Shown: piece by piece, positions 18,210 through 26,574 of the stretch
How positions within the stretch are numbered: position 1 is the first letter of the stretch
Layout of the letters: each line of letters opens with the position of its first letter
Assembly (NCBI RefSeq): GCF_003319175.1
Contig: NZ_QOHK01000001.1
Location: 744,001 to 808,000 of the forward strand
DNA from: Blastococcus sp. TF02-8
GTDB taxonomy: Bacteria; Actinomycetota; Actinomycetes; Mycobacteriales; Geodermatophilaceae
Direction: 5' to 3'
DNA length: 64,000 bases
Program-made: the position numbers and the translations under genes
Notes under the pieces: model-generated
Databases searched by the model: none
What the model was told of the DNA's origin: nothing
Seen by the model: the letters and a program-made list of their open reading frames with translations, nothing else

Positions 18210-18432
18210 GCGGCCGACCGTAGTGGCTCCGGCCGCCGCCGTCCCCGACCTCCGGAACGACCACGGGACGATTCGGCGCCCACCTCGTGACCCACCGTCA
18301 CAGGTTCTCGACGAGGCGCCGCGGACCGCCGACCGGGGGCCGTTCCGGTCCGCTCCGACCCGGATCCGGTACCCGGACGGCCGCCCGCGGTCCTACCCTG
18401 CGCCGCATCCCGCTCCCGAACGAGGTGCCGCC

Positions 18433-19179
18433 ATGACCCCCGCAGCACTGAGCACGGTCGTCGTCCCCTCCCCGCGGAGACCGGTCGACGACGAGGACGC
18501 CGTCGTCGCCCCCGGGCGGGCCGCCGCCTACCAGCGGGTGCTGCACCAGCTCGTCCGCCGCGAGCTGCGCACCCTGGCCGACGTCGTCAGCTGGGCGCCC
18601 GACGGCGAGTGCGCGCGCACCGGCACGCTCACCTCCCACGCCGCCCTGCTCGCGCGCGTCCTGCTGCACCACCACGCCGTCGAGCGGGAGACGGTCTGGC
18701 CGGCCCTGCTGCGCGCGGTACCGGAGCACACCCGCGACACCGCCGCGGCCGGCGTCGCCGACTGGACGGTCGCCTGCTCGCGGATCGACGCGCGTCTGCG
18801 CGACCTCGACACCGCCGCCCGCCAGTGGGCCGTCGCCGCGACCCGCACGGCCCGCGACGCCTTCGCCCGCGCCTGCCGGGACCTGGCCGACGACGTCGAC
18901 ACCCAGACGGCACACGAGGAGGCCACGCTCCTGCCCTTGCTCGACGCCTTCCTGACCGACGCCGGCTGGACGGCGATCAGCCGCTCGGCCCGGTGCGGAC
19001 TCCCGGCCCGCCAGCGGCTGATCGTGCTCGGCCTCGCGCTGGAGGACTGCTGCGCCGCGGACCGGGCGCGGGTGCTCGACGGGCTGCCCCGCCGCACCCG
19101 CATGGCCTGGCGGCTGTGGGGTGGCGGCCGCTACCGCGCCGCCGTCGTCCGGCTGCGCGGTGCCCCGCCGGCCGGCTGA
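18433..19179 (+). CDS. hemerythrin-like domain protein
   Basis: This 248-residue helical protein starts at ATG 18433 (GAGGT upstream). It has spaced His/Glu residues typical of hemerythrin-like bundles: TSHAALLARVLLHHHAVERE in the middle and TAHEEATLLPLLDAF later, which would bind a di-iron or similar metal centre. It may sense or handle oxygen, nitric oxide or metals. The C-terminal part is Arg-rich and less conserved. An upstream in-frame extension to 18112 overlaps the divergent rsbQ start and is not supported. Confidence 0.7.
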   Translation: MTPAALSTVVVPSPRRPVDDEDAVVAPGRAAAYQRVLHQLVRRELRTLADVVSWAPDGECARTGTLTSHAALLARVLLHHHAVERETVWPALLRAVPEHTRDTAAAGVADWTVACSRIDARLRDLDTAARQWAVAATRTARDAFARACRDLADDVDTQTAHEEATLLPLLDAFLTDAGWTAISRSARCGLPARQRLIVLGLALEDCCAADRARVLDGLPRRTRMAWRLWGGGRYRAAVVRLRGAPPAG

Positions 19180-19183
19180 GCGG

Positions 19184-19291
19184 TCAGTAGCGCGAGGTCC
19201 CGCACTCGCGGCAGCGCTTGCGGTGCGCCGACACCTCCTGCGTGCAGTTCTCGCAGACCCAGGTGGTCCGTTCCTTCGTCGCTGTGCTCAT
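19184..19291 (-). CDS. 35-residue zinc-ribbon protein
   Basis: This tiny gene starts at ATG 19291, with GAGGGGGAG just upstream on the minus strand. The protein is MSTATKERTTWVC followed by a ribbon of two CxxC knuckles (CENC and CREC) separated by 11 residues, ending GTSRY. The spacing is that of a zinc ribbon. It could bind nucleic acid or a protein partner. It lies 4 bases past the stop of the hemerythrin-like gene and is divergent from the next hydrolase gene. The ribosome binding site and clean motif make it credible despite its length. Confidence 0.7.
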   Translation of the reverse strand: MSTATKERTTWVCENCTQEVSAHRKRCRECGTSRY

Positions 19292-19414
19292 CGCTCCCCC
19301 TCGTATCGGGCCATGGAGGAACGCTAGGGAGCCGATGTGTCCGGGGAGTGACGTCGGAGTTGCACGTCGGGGCGACGATCGATGACTTCCCCGTCCGAGC
19401 CCGGTCCGACGTGC

Positions 19415-20086
19415 ATGACGACGTTCGCGCTCATCCCCGGCGCCGGTGGCGACACCTGGTTCTGGCACCGCCTCGTGCCCGAGCTGCGGCAGCGCGGGCA
19501 CACGCCGGTCGCCGTGGAACTGCCGGCCGGCGACGACACGGCCGGGCTGGCCGCGTACACCGACGCCGTCGTCGCGGCGGTGCGGGACCACGGCCCGGTC
19601 ACCCTGGTCGCCCAGTCGATGGGCGGGCTGACCGCCCCGCTGGTCTGCGCTCGGCACCCCGTCGAGGCGCTGGTCCTCCTCAACGCGATGGTGCCGCGCC
19701 CGGGCGAGACCGGCGGCGAGTGGTGGACGGCGACCGGCCAGCACGCGGCCCAGACGGCGCACCTGGCCGCGCTCGGGCTGGGCCAGGAACCCGATGACCG
19801 GACCGTGTACTTCCACGACGTCCCGGACGACGTCGCCGACCAAGCCATGGCCCAGCCGCTCGCCCAGTCCGGCCGCCCCTTCGCCGATCCCTGGCCGCTC
19901 GCCGCCTGGCCCGACGTCCCGACGCGGGTCCTGGCCGGGCGCGACGACCGGCTCTTCCCGCTGGAGTTCCAGCGGCGGGTCGCCCACGACCGGCTGGGGC
20001 TCGACGTCGAGGAGCTCCCCGGCGGTCACTGCCTCGCGCTCGGCCACCCCGCCGAGCTGGCCGAGGCGCTGACCGTCCCGCGGTGA
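19415..20086 (+). CDS. alpha/beta hydrolase (esterase-like)
   Basis: This 223-residue hydrolase is taken from ATG 19415, which gives the usual MTTFALIPGAGG opening with the oxyanion-hole segment near the start. An earlier ATG at 19382 would add 11 residues. Nucleophile Ser lies in AQSMGG, the acid residue is likely in AGRDDRLFP and the His in GGHCLALG. Short members of this type hydrolyse small esters. The substrate is unknown. It ends just ahead of helR, with no obvious terminator in between. Confidence 0.8.
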   Translation: MTTFALIPGAGGDTWFWHRLVPELRQRGHTPVAVELPAGDDTAGLAAYTDAVVAAVRDHGPVTLVAQSMGGLTAPLVCARHPVEALVLLNAMVPRPGETGGEWWTATGQHAAQTAHLAALGLGQEPDDRTVYFHDVPDDVADQAMAQPLAQSGRPFADPWPLAAWPDVPTRVLAGRDDRLFPLEFQRRVAHDRLGLDVEELPGGHCLALGHPAELAEALTVPR

Positions 20087-20204
20087 CGTGGCCGGTGCCA
20101 CGGGCGTCGCGCTGGGCACGGTCGGGAAGATCGGCGCAAGATGGACGGTCGCGCCCCAGGCGCGCAGTGCGTGCTCCACCCGGGACCCAGGAAAGCGATG
20201 GCCG

Positions 20205-22514
20205 TTGTCGACAGTGCGAGACCCGGACGGACCCGACCCAGAGCTCGCCACCGAGCAGCGGTACGTCGGTGATCTCTACCGCCGGCTGGACGAGGTCCGA
20301 GCCCGCACGGTGACCCGGCTCGCCGACGCGCTGGCGCTCGTCCCGCACAACCCGCAGGCCGTCGGTGAGCGGGAGGCCGCCGTCGAGCTGCACTCCCAGC
20401 GGATCGTCGCCCTCGACGCCGCCGACCACGGCCTGTGCTTCGGTCGCCTCGACCGGCACGAGAGCGACGTCCCCCGCTACATCGGCCGGATCGGCCTGAA
20501 CGCCGAGGACGGCCGCGAGGAGCCGCTGCTGGTCGACTGGCGGGCGCCCGCCGCCCAGCCCTTCTACACCGCGACCCCGTTGCACGACCTCGGCATCCGG
20601 CGCCGACGCCACCTGAAGACCCGCGGCCGCACCGTCGTGCAGGTCACCGACGAGACCCTCGACCTCTCCGACCCCGACCTCGCGCAGCGCTCCGGTCTCG
20701 CCGGGGAGTCGGTGCTGCTCGCCGCGCTCAACGCCACCCGCACCGGCCGGATGAGCGACATCGTGCGCACCATCCAGGCCGAGCAGGACCGGATCATCCG
20801 CGCCGACTCCCGCGGCGTGCTCGTCGTCCAGGGCGGCCCGGGCACCGGCAAGACCGCCGTCGCCCTGCACCGTGCGGCCTACCTGCTCTACACCCACCGC
20901 GAGCGGCTGGCCCGCAGCGGCCTGCTCATCGTCGGCCCCTCCCCCACCTTCCTGAGCTACATCGCCGACGTGCTGCCCTCGCTCGGCGAGACCGGCGTCG
21001 TCCTCACCGACCTCGGCGGGCTGCGGCCGGGCCTGGAGGCGCACGCCCCCGAGGCCCCGAAGGTCGCAGAGCTCAAGGGCCGGCTCGACATGGTCCGCGT
21101 CGTCACCGCCGCCGTCCGCGACCGTCAGGCGGTGCTCGACAAGCCGGTCACCCTGACCATCGACGGCACGCCGGTGCGCTTCGCCAAGGGCGACGCCGCC
21201 AAGGTGCGCAGCCGCGCCCGCGCCGCCTCGCGACTGCACAACGAGGCCCGACCCGCCGCCGTGCGCGCGGTCATCGACCTGGTCGCGCGCAAGTACGCCG
21301 ACAAGCTCGGCGAGAACGTCCTGGGCGGGGCCAACCTGCTCGGCGAGGGCGACGTCGCCGCGCTGCGCCGGGAGATCGCCGCCGAGCCCGCCGTGCACTC
21401 GCTGGCCGACCGGCTCTGGCCCCGGCTCACCGCCGAGCGGCTCGTCGGCGAGCTGTTCTCGAACCGGCGGCGGCTGGAGTCGGCCACCCGCGGCTGGTCC
21501 GACGCCGACCGCGAGCTGCTGCTCCGCCCGCCGAACGCCCCCTGGACGCCGGCCGACGTCCCGCTGCTGGAGGAGGCCGACGAGCTGCTCGGCGTCGACG
21601 ACTCCGCCGAGCGGAACCGCGAGCGCCGCGAGCGGCAACGCCGGCTGCGGCACGCGCAGGAGACGCTGGACCTCCTCCACGGCTCGCACTCCACCGACTG
21701 GGAGACCGAGGACGAGTCCGAGGAGCTCTCCGCCGGAGACCTGCTCGACGCCGAGGGCCTGGCAGGCCGGCACGAGGAGCGCGACACCCGCTCCACCGCC
21801 CAGCGCGCCGCCGCCGACCGCACCTGGACCTACGGGCACGTGATCGTCGACGAGGCGCAAGAGCTCTCCGCGATGGCCTGGCGGGTGCTGCTGCGCCGCA
21901 TCCCCACCCGGTCGATGACCCTGGTCGGCGACGTCGCGCAGACCGCCACCCTCGCCGGCGCGAGCAGCTGGAAGGAGGTGCTCGAGCCGCACCTGGGCAG
22001 CTCGTGGCGCCTGGAGGAGCTGACCGTCAACTACCGGACGCCGGCCGAGATCATGGCCGTCGCCGCCGAGGTGCTGCTCGCGGGCGGCGCCGTCACCGCT
22101 CCCTCGGAGTCGGTGCGCTCGACCGGCGAGCTGCCGTGGTCGTGGCAGGTGCCCGAGGCGAACCTGACCTCGGCGATCGCCGAGGCCGCCGCCGAGCTGG
22201 ATCCCGAGGAGGGCACCCTCGCCGTGATCGTGCCGTTCAGCCGGCTGCAGGAGGTCACCGCCGTCGTGCGGGCGATCGTGCCGAGCGCCTCGGCCGACGG
22301 CGACCTCACCACCGGCGCGGTGGTGCTGACCCCCGAGGGGAGCAAGGGCCTGGAGTTCGACTCCGTCCTGGTCGGCGACCCGGCCGGGATCATCGAGGAG
22401 GGGGTGCGCGGCCACAACGACCTCTACGTGGCGCTGACCCGCGCCACCCAGCGGCTCGGCGTCATCCACTCCGGCGAGCTGCCGCCGGAGCTCAAGGGCC
22501 TCGACCCGCGCTGA
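20205..22514 (+). CDS. helR: HelR-type RNA polymerase-associated ATPase (UvrD/HelD-like)
   Basis: This protein of about 769 residues is a superfamily 1 ATPase of the HelD/HelR group. An N-terminal coiled arm (ATEQRYVGDLYRRLDEVRAR) is followed by Walker A GGPGTGKT (about 210-217), a long insert, Walker B in VIVDEAQELS and the C-terminal helicase motif with VALTRATQRLG. HelD/HelR proteins remove stalled RNA polymerase. In Streptomyces venezuelae and Mycobacterium abscessus, HelR displaces rifamycins and gives resistance. The start is uncertain: TTG 20205 has AGGAAAG 9 bases upstream, GTG 20214 is an alternative. I see no rifamycin-associated element upstream. Confidence 0.85.
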   Translation: MSTVRDPDGPDPELATEQRYVGDLYRRLDEVRARTVTRLADALALVPHNPQAVGEREAAVELHSQRIVALDAADHGLCFGRLDRHESDVPRYIGRIGLNAEDGREEPLLVDWRAPAAQPFYTATPLHDLGIRRRRHLKTRGRTVVQVTDETLDLSDPDLAQRSGLAGESVLLAALNATRTGRMSDIVRTIQAEQDRIIRADSRGVLVVQGGPGTGKTAVALHRAAYLLYTHRERLARSGLLIVGPSPTFLSYIADVLPSLGETGVVLTDLGGLRPGLEAHAPEAPKVAELKGRLDMVRVVTAAVRDRQAVLDKPVTLTIDGTPVRFAKGDAAKVRSRARAASRLHNEARPAAVRAVIDLVARKYADKLGENVLGGANLLGEGDVAALRREIAAEPAVHSLADRLWPRLTAERLVGELFSNRRRLESATRGWSDADRELLLRPPNAPWTPADVPLLEEADELLGVDDSAERNRERRERQRRLRHAQETLDLLHGSHSTDWETEDESEELSAGDLLDAEGLAGRHEERDTRSTAQRAAADRTWTYGHVIVDEAQELSAMAWRVLLRRIPTRSMTLVGDVAQTATLAGASSWKEVLEPHLGSSWRLEELTVNYRTPAEIMAVAAEVLLAGGAVTAPSESVRSTGELPWSWQVPEANLTSAIAEAAAELDPEEGTLAVIVPFSRLQEVTAVVRAIVPSASADGDLTTGAVVLTPEGSKGLEFDSVLVGDPAGIIEEGVRGHNDLYVALTRATQRLGVIHSGELPPELKGLDPR

Positions 22515-22856
22515 TCAGCGCCGGCGGTGCGCCTCCCGCAGCGGCCGTCGCTCGAGGAGTACCTCGACGTCGCGGCCCAGCTCGTGCTGCACGTCGTGGG
22601 CGAGGGCGAGCAGCTCCTGTCGCTGCTGCTCCCGCAGGACCCGTTCCTCTTCGGTCTCCAGGGGGTCGTCGCGGATCCAGACGGCCGAGAGCCTCTCCCT
22701 GGCATCCCGCCACGCCTCGAGCCGCGCGACCAGCTCCGCGGAGAGGCCCAGCTCGGCCGGGTCGAGCAGGTCGATGCCGAGCACGCCGGGCGAGCGGTCC
22801 GCGACGATCGACGGGTAGCCGTAGTCCCACTCCAGCGAGATCACGGTCGGGCGCAT
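22515..22856 (-). CDS. hypothetical protein (113 residues)
   Basis: The best start is ATG 22856, giving MRPTVISLEWDYGYPSIVAD. The protein is hydrophilic and strongly helical, with acidic/basic heptads after residue 50 (TEEERVLREQQRQELLALAHDVQHEL). It looks like a small protein with a beta N-terminus and an amphipathic helical tail. The stop touches the stop of helR with no gap. It is upstream of nothing obvious and lies in line with the P450 gene on the same strand. I do not recognise a family. Confidence 0.6.
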   Translation of the reverse strand: MRPTVISLEWDYGYPSIVADRSPGVLGIDLLDPAELGLSAELVARLEAWRDARERLSAVWIRDDPLETEEERVLREQQRQELLALAHDVQHELGRDVEVLLERRPLREAHRRR

Positions 22857-22872
22857 GCGGCCAGCATCGCAG

Positions 22873-24102
22873 TCATGCGGTGCCACGCACCTGCAGGACG
22901 ACGCCGCTCGCGGGCTTGGCCGGGATGCGGTGCAGCGCGATGTCGAGGTCCTGCTCGGGCACCTCGACCCGCAGTCTCGCCAGCCGCACGGCCAGTGCGC
23001 CCAGCAGCGCGACGGTGATCTGCTCGCCCGGGCAGCGGTGGTTGGTGCGCGGGTCGCCGCCGCCCTGCGGGACCAGCTCGAACTCGCCGATCTCCCGGTC
23101 CACGAAGCGCTCCGGGCGGAACGCGTACGGGGTGTCCCAGAGCGCCGGGTCGTGGTTCTGCCCGTAGAGGTCCAGCAGCACCATCGCGTTCTCCGGGATC
23201 GACTCGCCGTCGAACTCCAGCCGCTGCGGCGCCCGGCCGCCGATGAACGGCGCGAACGGGTAGAACCGGCGCACCTCGTGCGCCCACGCCTCGGCGAACG
23301 CCGGGTCGCCGCTCGCCAGCCGCACGCGGTTCTCGGGCCAGCGGATCAGCGCGTGCCCCGAGAACGCCATGAACCAGGCGACCGCCGTGGTCGGCCGGAT
23401 GATGTTGAGCAGCTCCACCGCGGCCACCCGTGGCGACAGGCGCTCCCCGTCGGCGTCCCGGTGGTGGGCGACGACGTCGACCGCCGATCCCTCGGCCACC
23501 CGGGTGGCGCCGCTGCGCACGTCGGAGACCAGCCGCGCCAGCCACCGCTCGCGGCGACGCCGGGCGAGCCGTGCCCGCAGGTGCCGCGGCCCCCCGGAGG
23601 CGAAGCCGTCGATCATCGAAACCAGGTCACGGGCGAGGTCGGGTACCTCGTCGTCGCTCACCGGGACGCCGGTCCAGCGGGTCACCGAGCCGGCCAGCAC
23701 CCGGCTCGCCTCGTCGAACAGCACGATCTCGGGACGGCGCGTCCACTCCGGCACCGCGGCGTCCCAGGCGGCGGTCGTGAGGCGGACCAGCGACTCGATG
23801 CCCTCCTCCCGCATGAGCAGCGCCACGAACATGGCCTTGCGCACCCGGTGCAGCTCGCCGTCGAGGGTGTGCACCGCGCCCTTGCCGAAGAGGGTGGCCT
23901 GCACCGGTTCCGGGAGGGCGTGCGAGCGCCGGACGTGCTGCTCGTCGTAGAGGAACCGCGCGGCGTCCGGGCCCTCGATGCCGACCGCCGGCAGACCGCC
24001 CAGCAGCATCCCGACGGCCCGCTTCCCGGACCGGCGGCGCTCGTCGGGCAGCCAGGCGTAGCCCTTGGTCAGCAGCTTCAGGCCGTTCTCCGTGCGAGGC
24101 AT
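22873..24102 (-). CDS. cytochrome P450, CYP152 peroxygenase type
   Basis: This 409-residue P450 starts at ATG 24102. The heme-ligand loop is GGGDPRTNHRCPGEQ, with Cys357. The I-helix reads NIIRPTTAVAWF instead of the usual acid-alcohol pair, an Arg-Pro substitution characteristic of CYP152 fatty-acid peroxygenases, where the substrate carboxylate and Arg activate hydrogen peroxide. Length fits CYP152 better than ordinary bacterial P450s. Likely reactions are alpha- or beta-hydroxylation of long-chain fatty acids, or decarboxylation to alkenes. No ferredoxin partner is nearby, which fits peroxide use. Confidence 0.88.
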   Translation of the reverse strand: MPRTENGLKLLTKGYAWLPDERRRSGKRAVGMLLGGLPAVGIEGPDAARFLYDEQHVRRSHALPEPVQATLFGKGAVHTLDGELHRVRKAMFVALLMREEGIESLVRLTTAAWDAAVPEWTRRPEIVLFDEASRVLAGSVTRWTGVPVSDDEVPDLARDLVSMIDGFASGGPRHLRARLARRRRERWLARLVSDVRSGATRVAEGSAVDVVAHHRDADGERLSPRVAAVELLNIIRPTTAVAWFMAFSGHALIRWPENRVRLASGDPAFAEAWAHEVRRFYPFAPFIGGRAPQRLEFDGESIPENAMVLLDLYGQNHDPALWDTPYAFRPERFVDREIGEFELVPQGGGDPRTNHRCPGEQITVALLGALAVRLARLRVEVPEQDLDIALHRIPAKPASGVVLQVRGTA

Positions 24103-24142
24103 GCCCGCTGCCCTGCCCAGCCCTCGCGTCGGGCAATCACGC

Positions 24143-25750
24143 TCAGCCCGGCCGCTGCTCCTGCGGGCGGTCGTCGCGGTCGCGGGTCGCCGTGTCCACC
24201 GGCCGGTCGTCCCCCTCACCCGCGGAGCCGCCGTGGCCCAGCCGGCGGAGCAGGCCGGCGACCTCCATCGCCGCCGTGCTCTCCGTGTCGTGCCGGAGCA
24301 CGTCGGCCACCCCGCACAGCACCTCGGCCAGCGCTCGCTCCTCGTCGTCGAGCATCCCGCGGTAGGCCGGGTCGAGCAGATAGCCGGTGGGCGGGGTCGA
24401 CAGGCAGCCGATCAGGTCCAGCAGCACCTCGAGCCGGCGAGCGGCCTCCGCCGACGGGGCGCCCGCGGGCGCCATGGACACCGTCTCGACGTCGCGCTCC
24501 CACAGCCGGGCCCGGGCCGGGTCCTCCCGCAGCGCCAGCACCGTGCCGGTCCGTCGCGCGGTGCCCGATCCACGCGTCTGCAGCGCGGTGCGCACCTGGT
24601 GGGCGATCCGGATCAGGTCGTCGTCGAGCATCGAGGTGCCGACGAACAGCACGTGCCGGGTGAGCAGCAGCGAGTGCAGCACGCCGGCCAGCGCCGCCCC
24701 GGTGCTGCCGAACTGCAGGTACTCCTCGCGGGTCAGCACCACGCTCTGCGGATGCGCGGCGTCACCGTGCAGCTTGAGCAGCCAGGGCGCGCCCGGTTCG
24801 GCCACGTCGAACGGCAGCACCCGCACCTCGCGCCCGATGTCGGCGGCGGCCAGCTCGACCAGGGGGTCGTAGTTGGTGGTCACGAACTCCTGCACCGGCA
24901 GATCGGCGATCAGCGCATGGGCCAGGGCGTAGCTCCCCGGGCCGAACCTCTCCTCGACGAACGCCTCCAGCTCGTCGGCGCCCAGCTCGCGGGCCAGCAG
25001 CGCCGCCGAGTCCTGCGCCGGCAACCGCGACAGGCCCTCGCGCAGCGCGTCGTCCAGCCCCGACCGCGCGGCCAGCTCGTCGACCAGCTGCTCCCACGTC
25101 GGCAGCCCCGCCGCCGCGCTCACCCCGGCGCCGATGAACAGTGCGAGCTGCCCGCGACGGGCCCGCTCGCCCATGTCCTGCGCGAGCTCGCGCAGGTGGC
25201 CGGGCAGGTCCCAGCCGCCGTCCTCGCCCCGCCGGATGCGCTGGGCGGCCGCCAGGTCGCTCGGCCCCCGCAGCACCAGGGCGACGTCGAACCCGTGCTC
25301 TCCGGCGGCCTCGCGCAGCACCGGCAGCAGCTGCTGGAGGAGCGCACCCCGCTCCCCCGCCGCACCGCCCCAGCCGGTTCCCAGGGCGGGCAGCCCCACC
25401 AGCCGGCGGGCCCGGCCGTGCACCGGGTCGGTCACCTCGCGGCGGGCCACCGCGGCGAGCGCCTCGCGCGCACCGTCGAGCAGCCACGGCAGACCACGGC
25501 CGCCGTCGTCCACGGTGTCGACCAGCCAGGTGCGACGCCCGTCGTCCCCGGGGACCTCGAGCACCCGCTCCTCGCCCGACCAGGACAACCCGACGCAGTC
25601 GGCGTCGGCCTGCTCCTCGGTGACCAGCCCGGCGGGCAGCAGCGGCCGCCAGCTGCGCGCCACCCGCAGGGACCGGTCCGTGGGCACGAGGACGTCGTCG
25701 CACGACAACCGGGTCAGGTCCGCCCCGACGACGAAGACGTGTCCGCTCAC
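24143..25750 (-). CDS. macro-like domain fused to a SIR2 domain (candidate NAD-consuming effector)
   Basis: This 535-residue protein has two apparent modules. Residues 4-175 resemble a macro domain (VVGADLTRLSCDDVLVPTD near the start; PALGTGWGG at 121-129), the fold that binds ADP-ribose. Residues 203-400 form a SIR2 domain with GAGVSAAAGLP at 207-217, TTNYD at 291-295, LHGD at 327-330 (His328) and GTSMLDD at 371-377. Stand-alone and fused SIR2 domains of this type serve as NADases in antiphage systems, while others are deacylases. A helical C-terminal region follows. The neighbouring genes are not evident defence genes, so the role is open. Confidence 0.75.
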   Translation of the reverse strand: MSGHVFVVGADLTRLSCDDVLVPTDRSLRVARSWRPLLPAGLVTEEQADADCVGLSWSGEERVLEVPGDDGRRTWLVDTVDDGGRGLPWLLDGAREALAAVARREVTDPVHGRARRLVGLPALGTGWGGAAGERGALLQQLLPVLREAAGEHGFDVALVLRGPSDLAAAQRIRRGEDGGWDLPGHLRELAQDMGERARRGQLALFIGAGVSAAAGLPTWEQLVDELAARSGLDDALREGLSRLPAQDSAALLARELGADELEAFVEERFGPGSYALAHALIADLPVQEFVTTNYDPLVELAAADIGREVRVLPFDVAEPGAPWLLKLHGDAAHPQSVVLTREEYLQFGSTGAALAGVLHSLLLTRHVLFVGTSMLDDDLIRIAHQVRTALQTRGSGTARRTGTVLALREDPARARLWERDVETVSMAPAGAPSAEAARRLEVLLDLIGCLSTPPTGYLLDPAYRGMLDDEERALAEVLCGVADVLRHDTESTAAMEVAGLLRRLGHGGSAGEGDDRPVDTATRDRDDRPQEQRPG

Positions 25751-25803
25751 GGCGAGCCCATACCCACGGCCCGCCCGCTATGCCCCGCTGGGGAGCGCCG
25801 GGC

Positions 25804-26460
25804 TCAGGAGCCGCAGCCGCCGGCGCCGCAGGCGCAGCCACCGCAGCCCGAGCGCACCGGCGCCGGGTCGGGCTGGGCACCGATCGTGCGCAGGTTCGCC
25901 GCACCGATGAGCAGGGGCAGTCCGAGGACCGCGACCCCGAGCGCGGCGACGACGGTGGCGAGCCCCTCGGCCCGGTCCCAGCCCTGCGCCAGCCCGGTGA
26001 CGACGAGCAGCGCGGTCACCAGCAGCGACCACACCAGCAGCGCCTGACCGCCCCGCCGGGCGGTCCCGCCGCGGGCGAGCAGACCGGCCGAGGCGACCAG
26101 CAGCGCCAGCGGGACGCCGACGAGGAGGACCGTGGCGCTCGACGACGCGGAGACCAGCGCCACGACCTGGCCGGCGATCCCTGCCACGACCGCGGCGGTA
26201 CCCAGCGGGCGCGCCCGGGCGGCCAGCTCCGGCTCGACGACGCCGGCGCCGCGGAGCAGCAGCGCACCCCGGACGGCGAGGAACAGGCCCAGCGCACCGA
26301 GCAGGAGGCGGGCGCCGGCGGCCTCCCAGGCGACCGCCACGACGGCGACCGCGATCATCGCGACGCCCAGCGCCGCCCAGCGGGGCCAGGTGCGCCGCGC
26401 GACGGCGGGGGTCGCCATCCCCGCGGTGGTCGCGGACAGGATTCCGGTTGCGTTCGCCAC
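25804..26460 (-). CDS. multi-pass membrane protein with Cys-rich C-terminal tail
   Basis: From GTG 26460 the frame encodes 218 residues with about six hydrophobic helices (for example AALGVAMIAVAVVAVAWEAA, LLLGALGLFLAVRGALLL, ATVLLVGVPLALLVASAGLL, ALLVWSLLVTALLVV). After a short polar stretch it ends in SGCGGCACGAGGCGS, four cysteines in twelve residues, a possible metal-binding knot. HdeD-like or DoxX-like topology is possible, but no family is certain. It is divergent from the DUF1206 gene at 26575. Confidence 0.6.
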   Translation of the reverse strand: MANATGILSATTAGMATPAVARRTWPRWAALGVAMIAVAVVAVAWEAAGARLLLGALGLFLAVRGALLLRGAGVVEPELAARARPLGTAAVVAGIAGQVVALVSASSSATVLLVGVPLALLVASAGLLARGGTARRGGQALLVWSLLVTALLVVTGLAQGWDRAEGLATVVAALGVAVLGLPLLIGAANLRTIGAQPDPAPVRSGCGGCACGAGGCGS

Positions 26461-26532
26461 GGCTCCAGTGTCCCTCACCCAGGGCGGGGACCGGGGAGGC
26501 ACCAGGAGCGCGGCCGTGCCACGCTGATCATC

Positions 26533-26566
26533 TTCTCCCCCGAGACCAGTTCTCCCCCGAGACCAG
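26533..26566 (+). repeat. perfect 17-bp tandem duplication in a 5' leader
   Basis: TTCTCCCCCGAGACCAG occurs twice in a row at 26533-26549 and 26550-26566, with no mismatches. The second copy ends within the AGGAGG ribosome binding site region (26565-26570) of the DUF1206 gene. It looks like a recent slippage duplication. Confidence 0.8.
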
Positions 26567-26574
26567 GAGGCACC

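Noticed and set aside
17404-18264. An upstream extension of the RsbP-like phosphatase to about 1036 residues
   Set aside because: The extra part overlaps the rsbQ-like gene in another frame and is Arg/Ala/Gly-rich nonsense. The ATG at 17403, coupled to the rsbQ stop, is the sensible start.
20086-20204. Rifamycin-associated element upstream of helR
   Set aside because: I searched the region by eye for the expected inverted GGGGCTT-type repeat and did not find a convincing match. The small palindromes present are ordinary for this GC content.
19680-22469. A 929-codon open frame opposite helR
   Set aside because: It is an antisense shadow of a gene with clear ATPase motifs and shows no recognisable domain.
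26533-26566. Attachment site duplication
   Set aside because: The copies are adjacent with nothing between them, and no integrase or tRNA is nearby. Slippage explains it.
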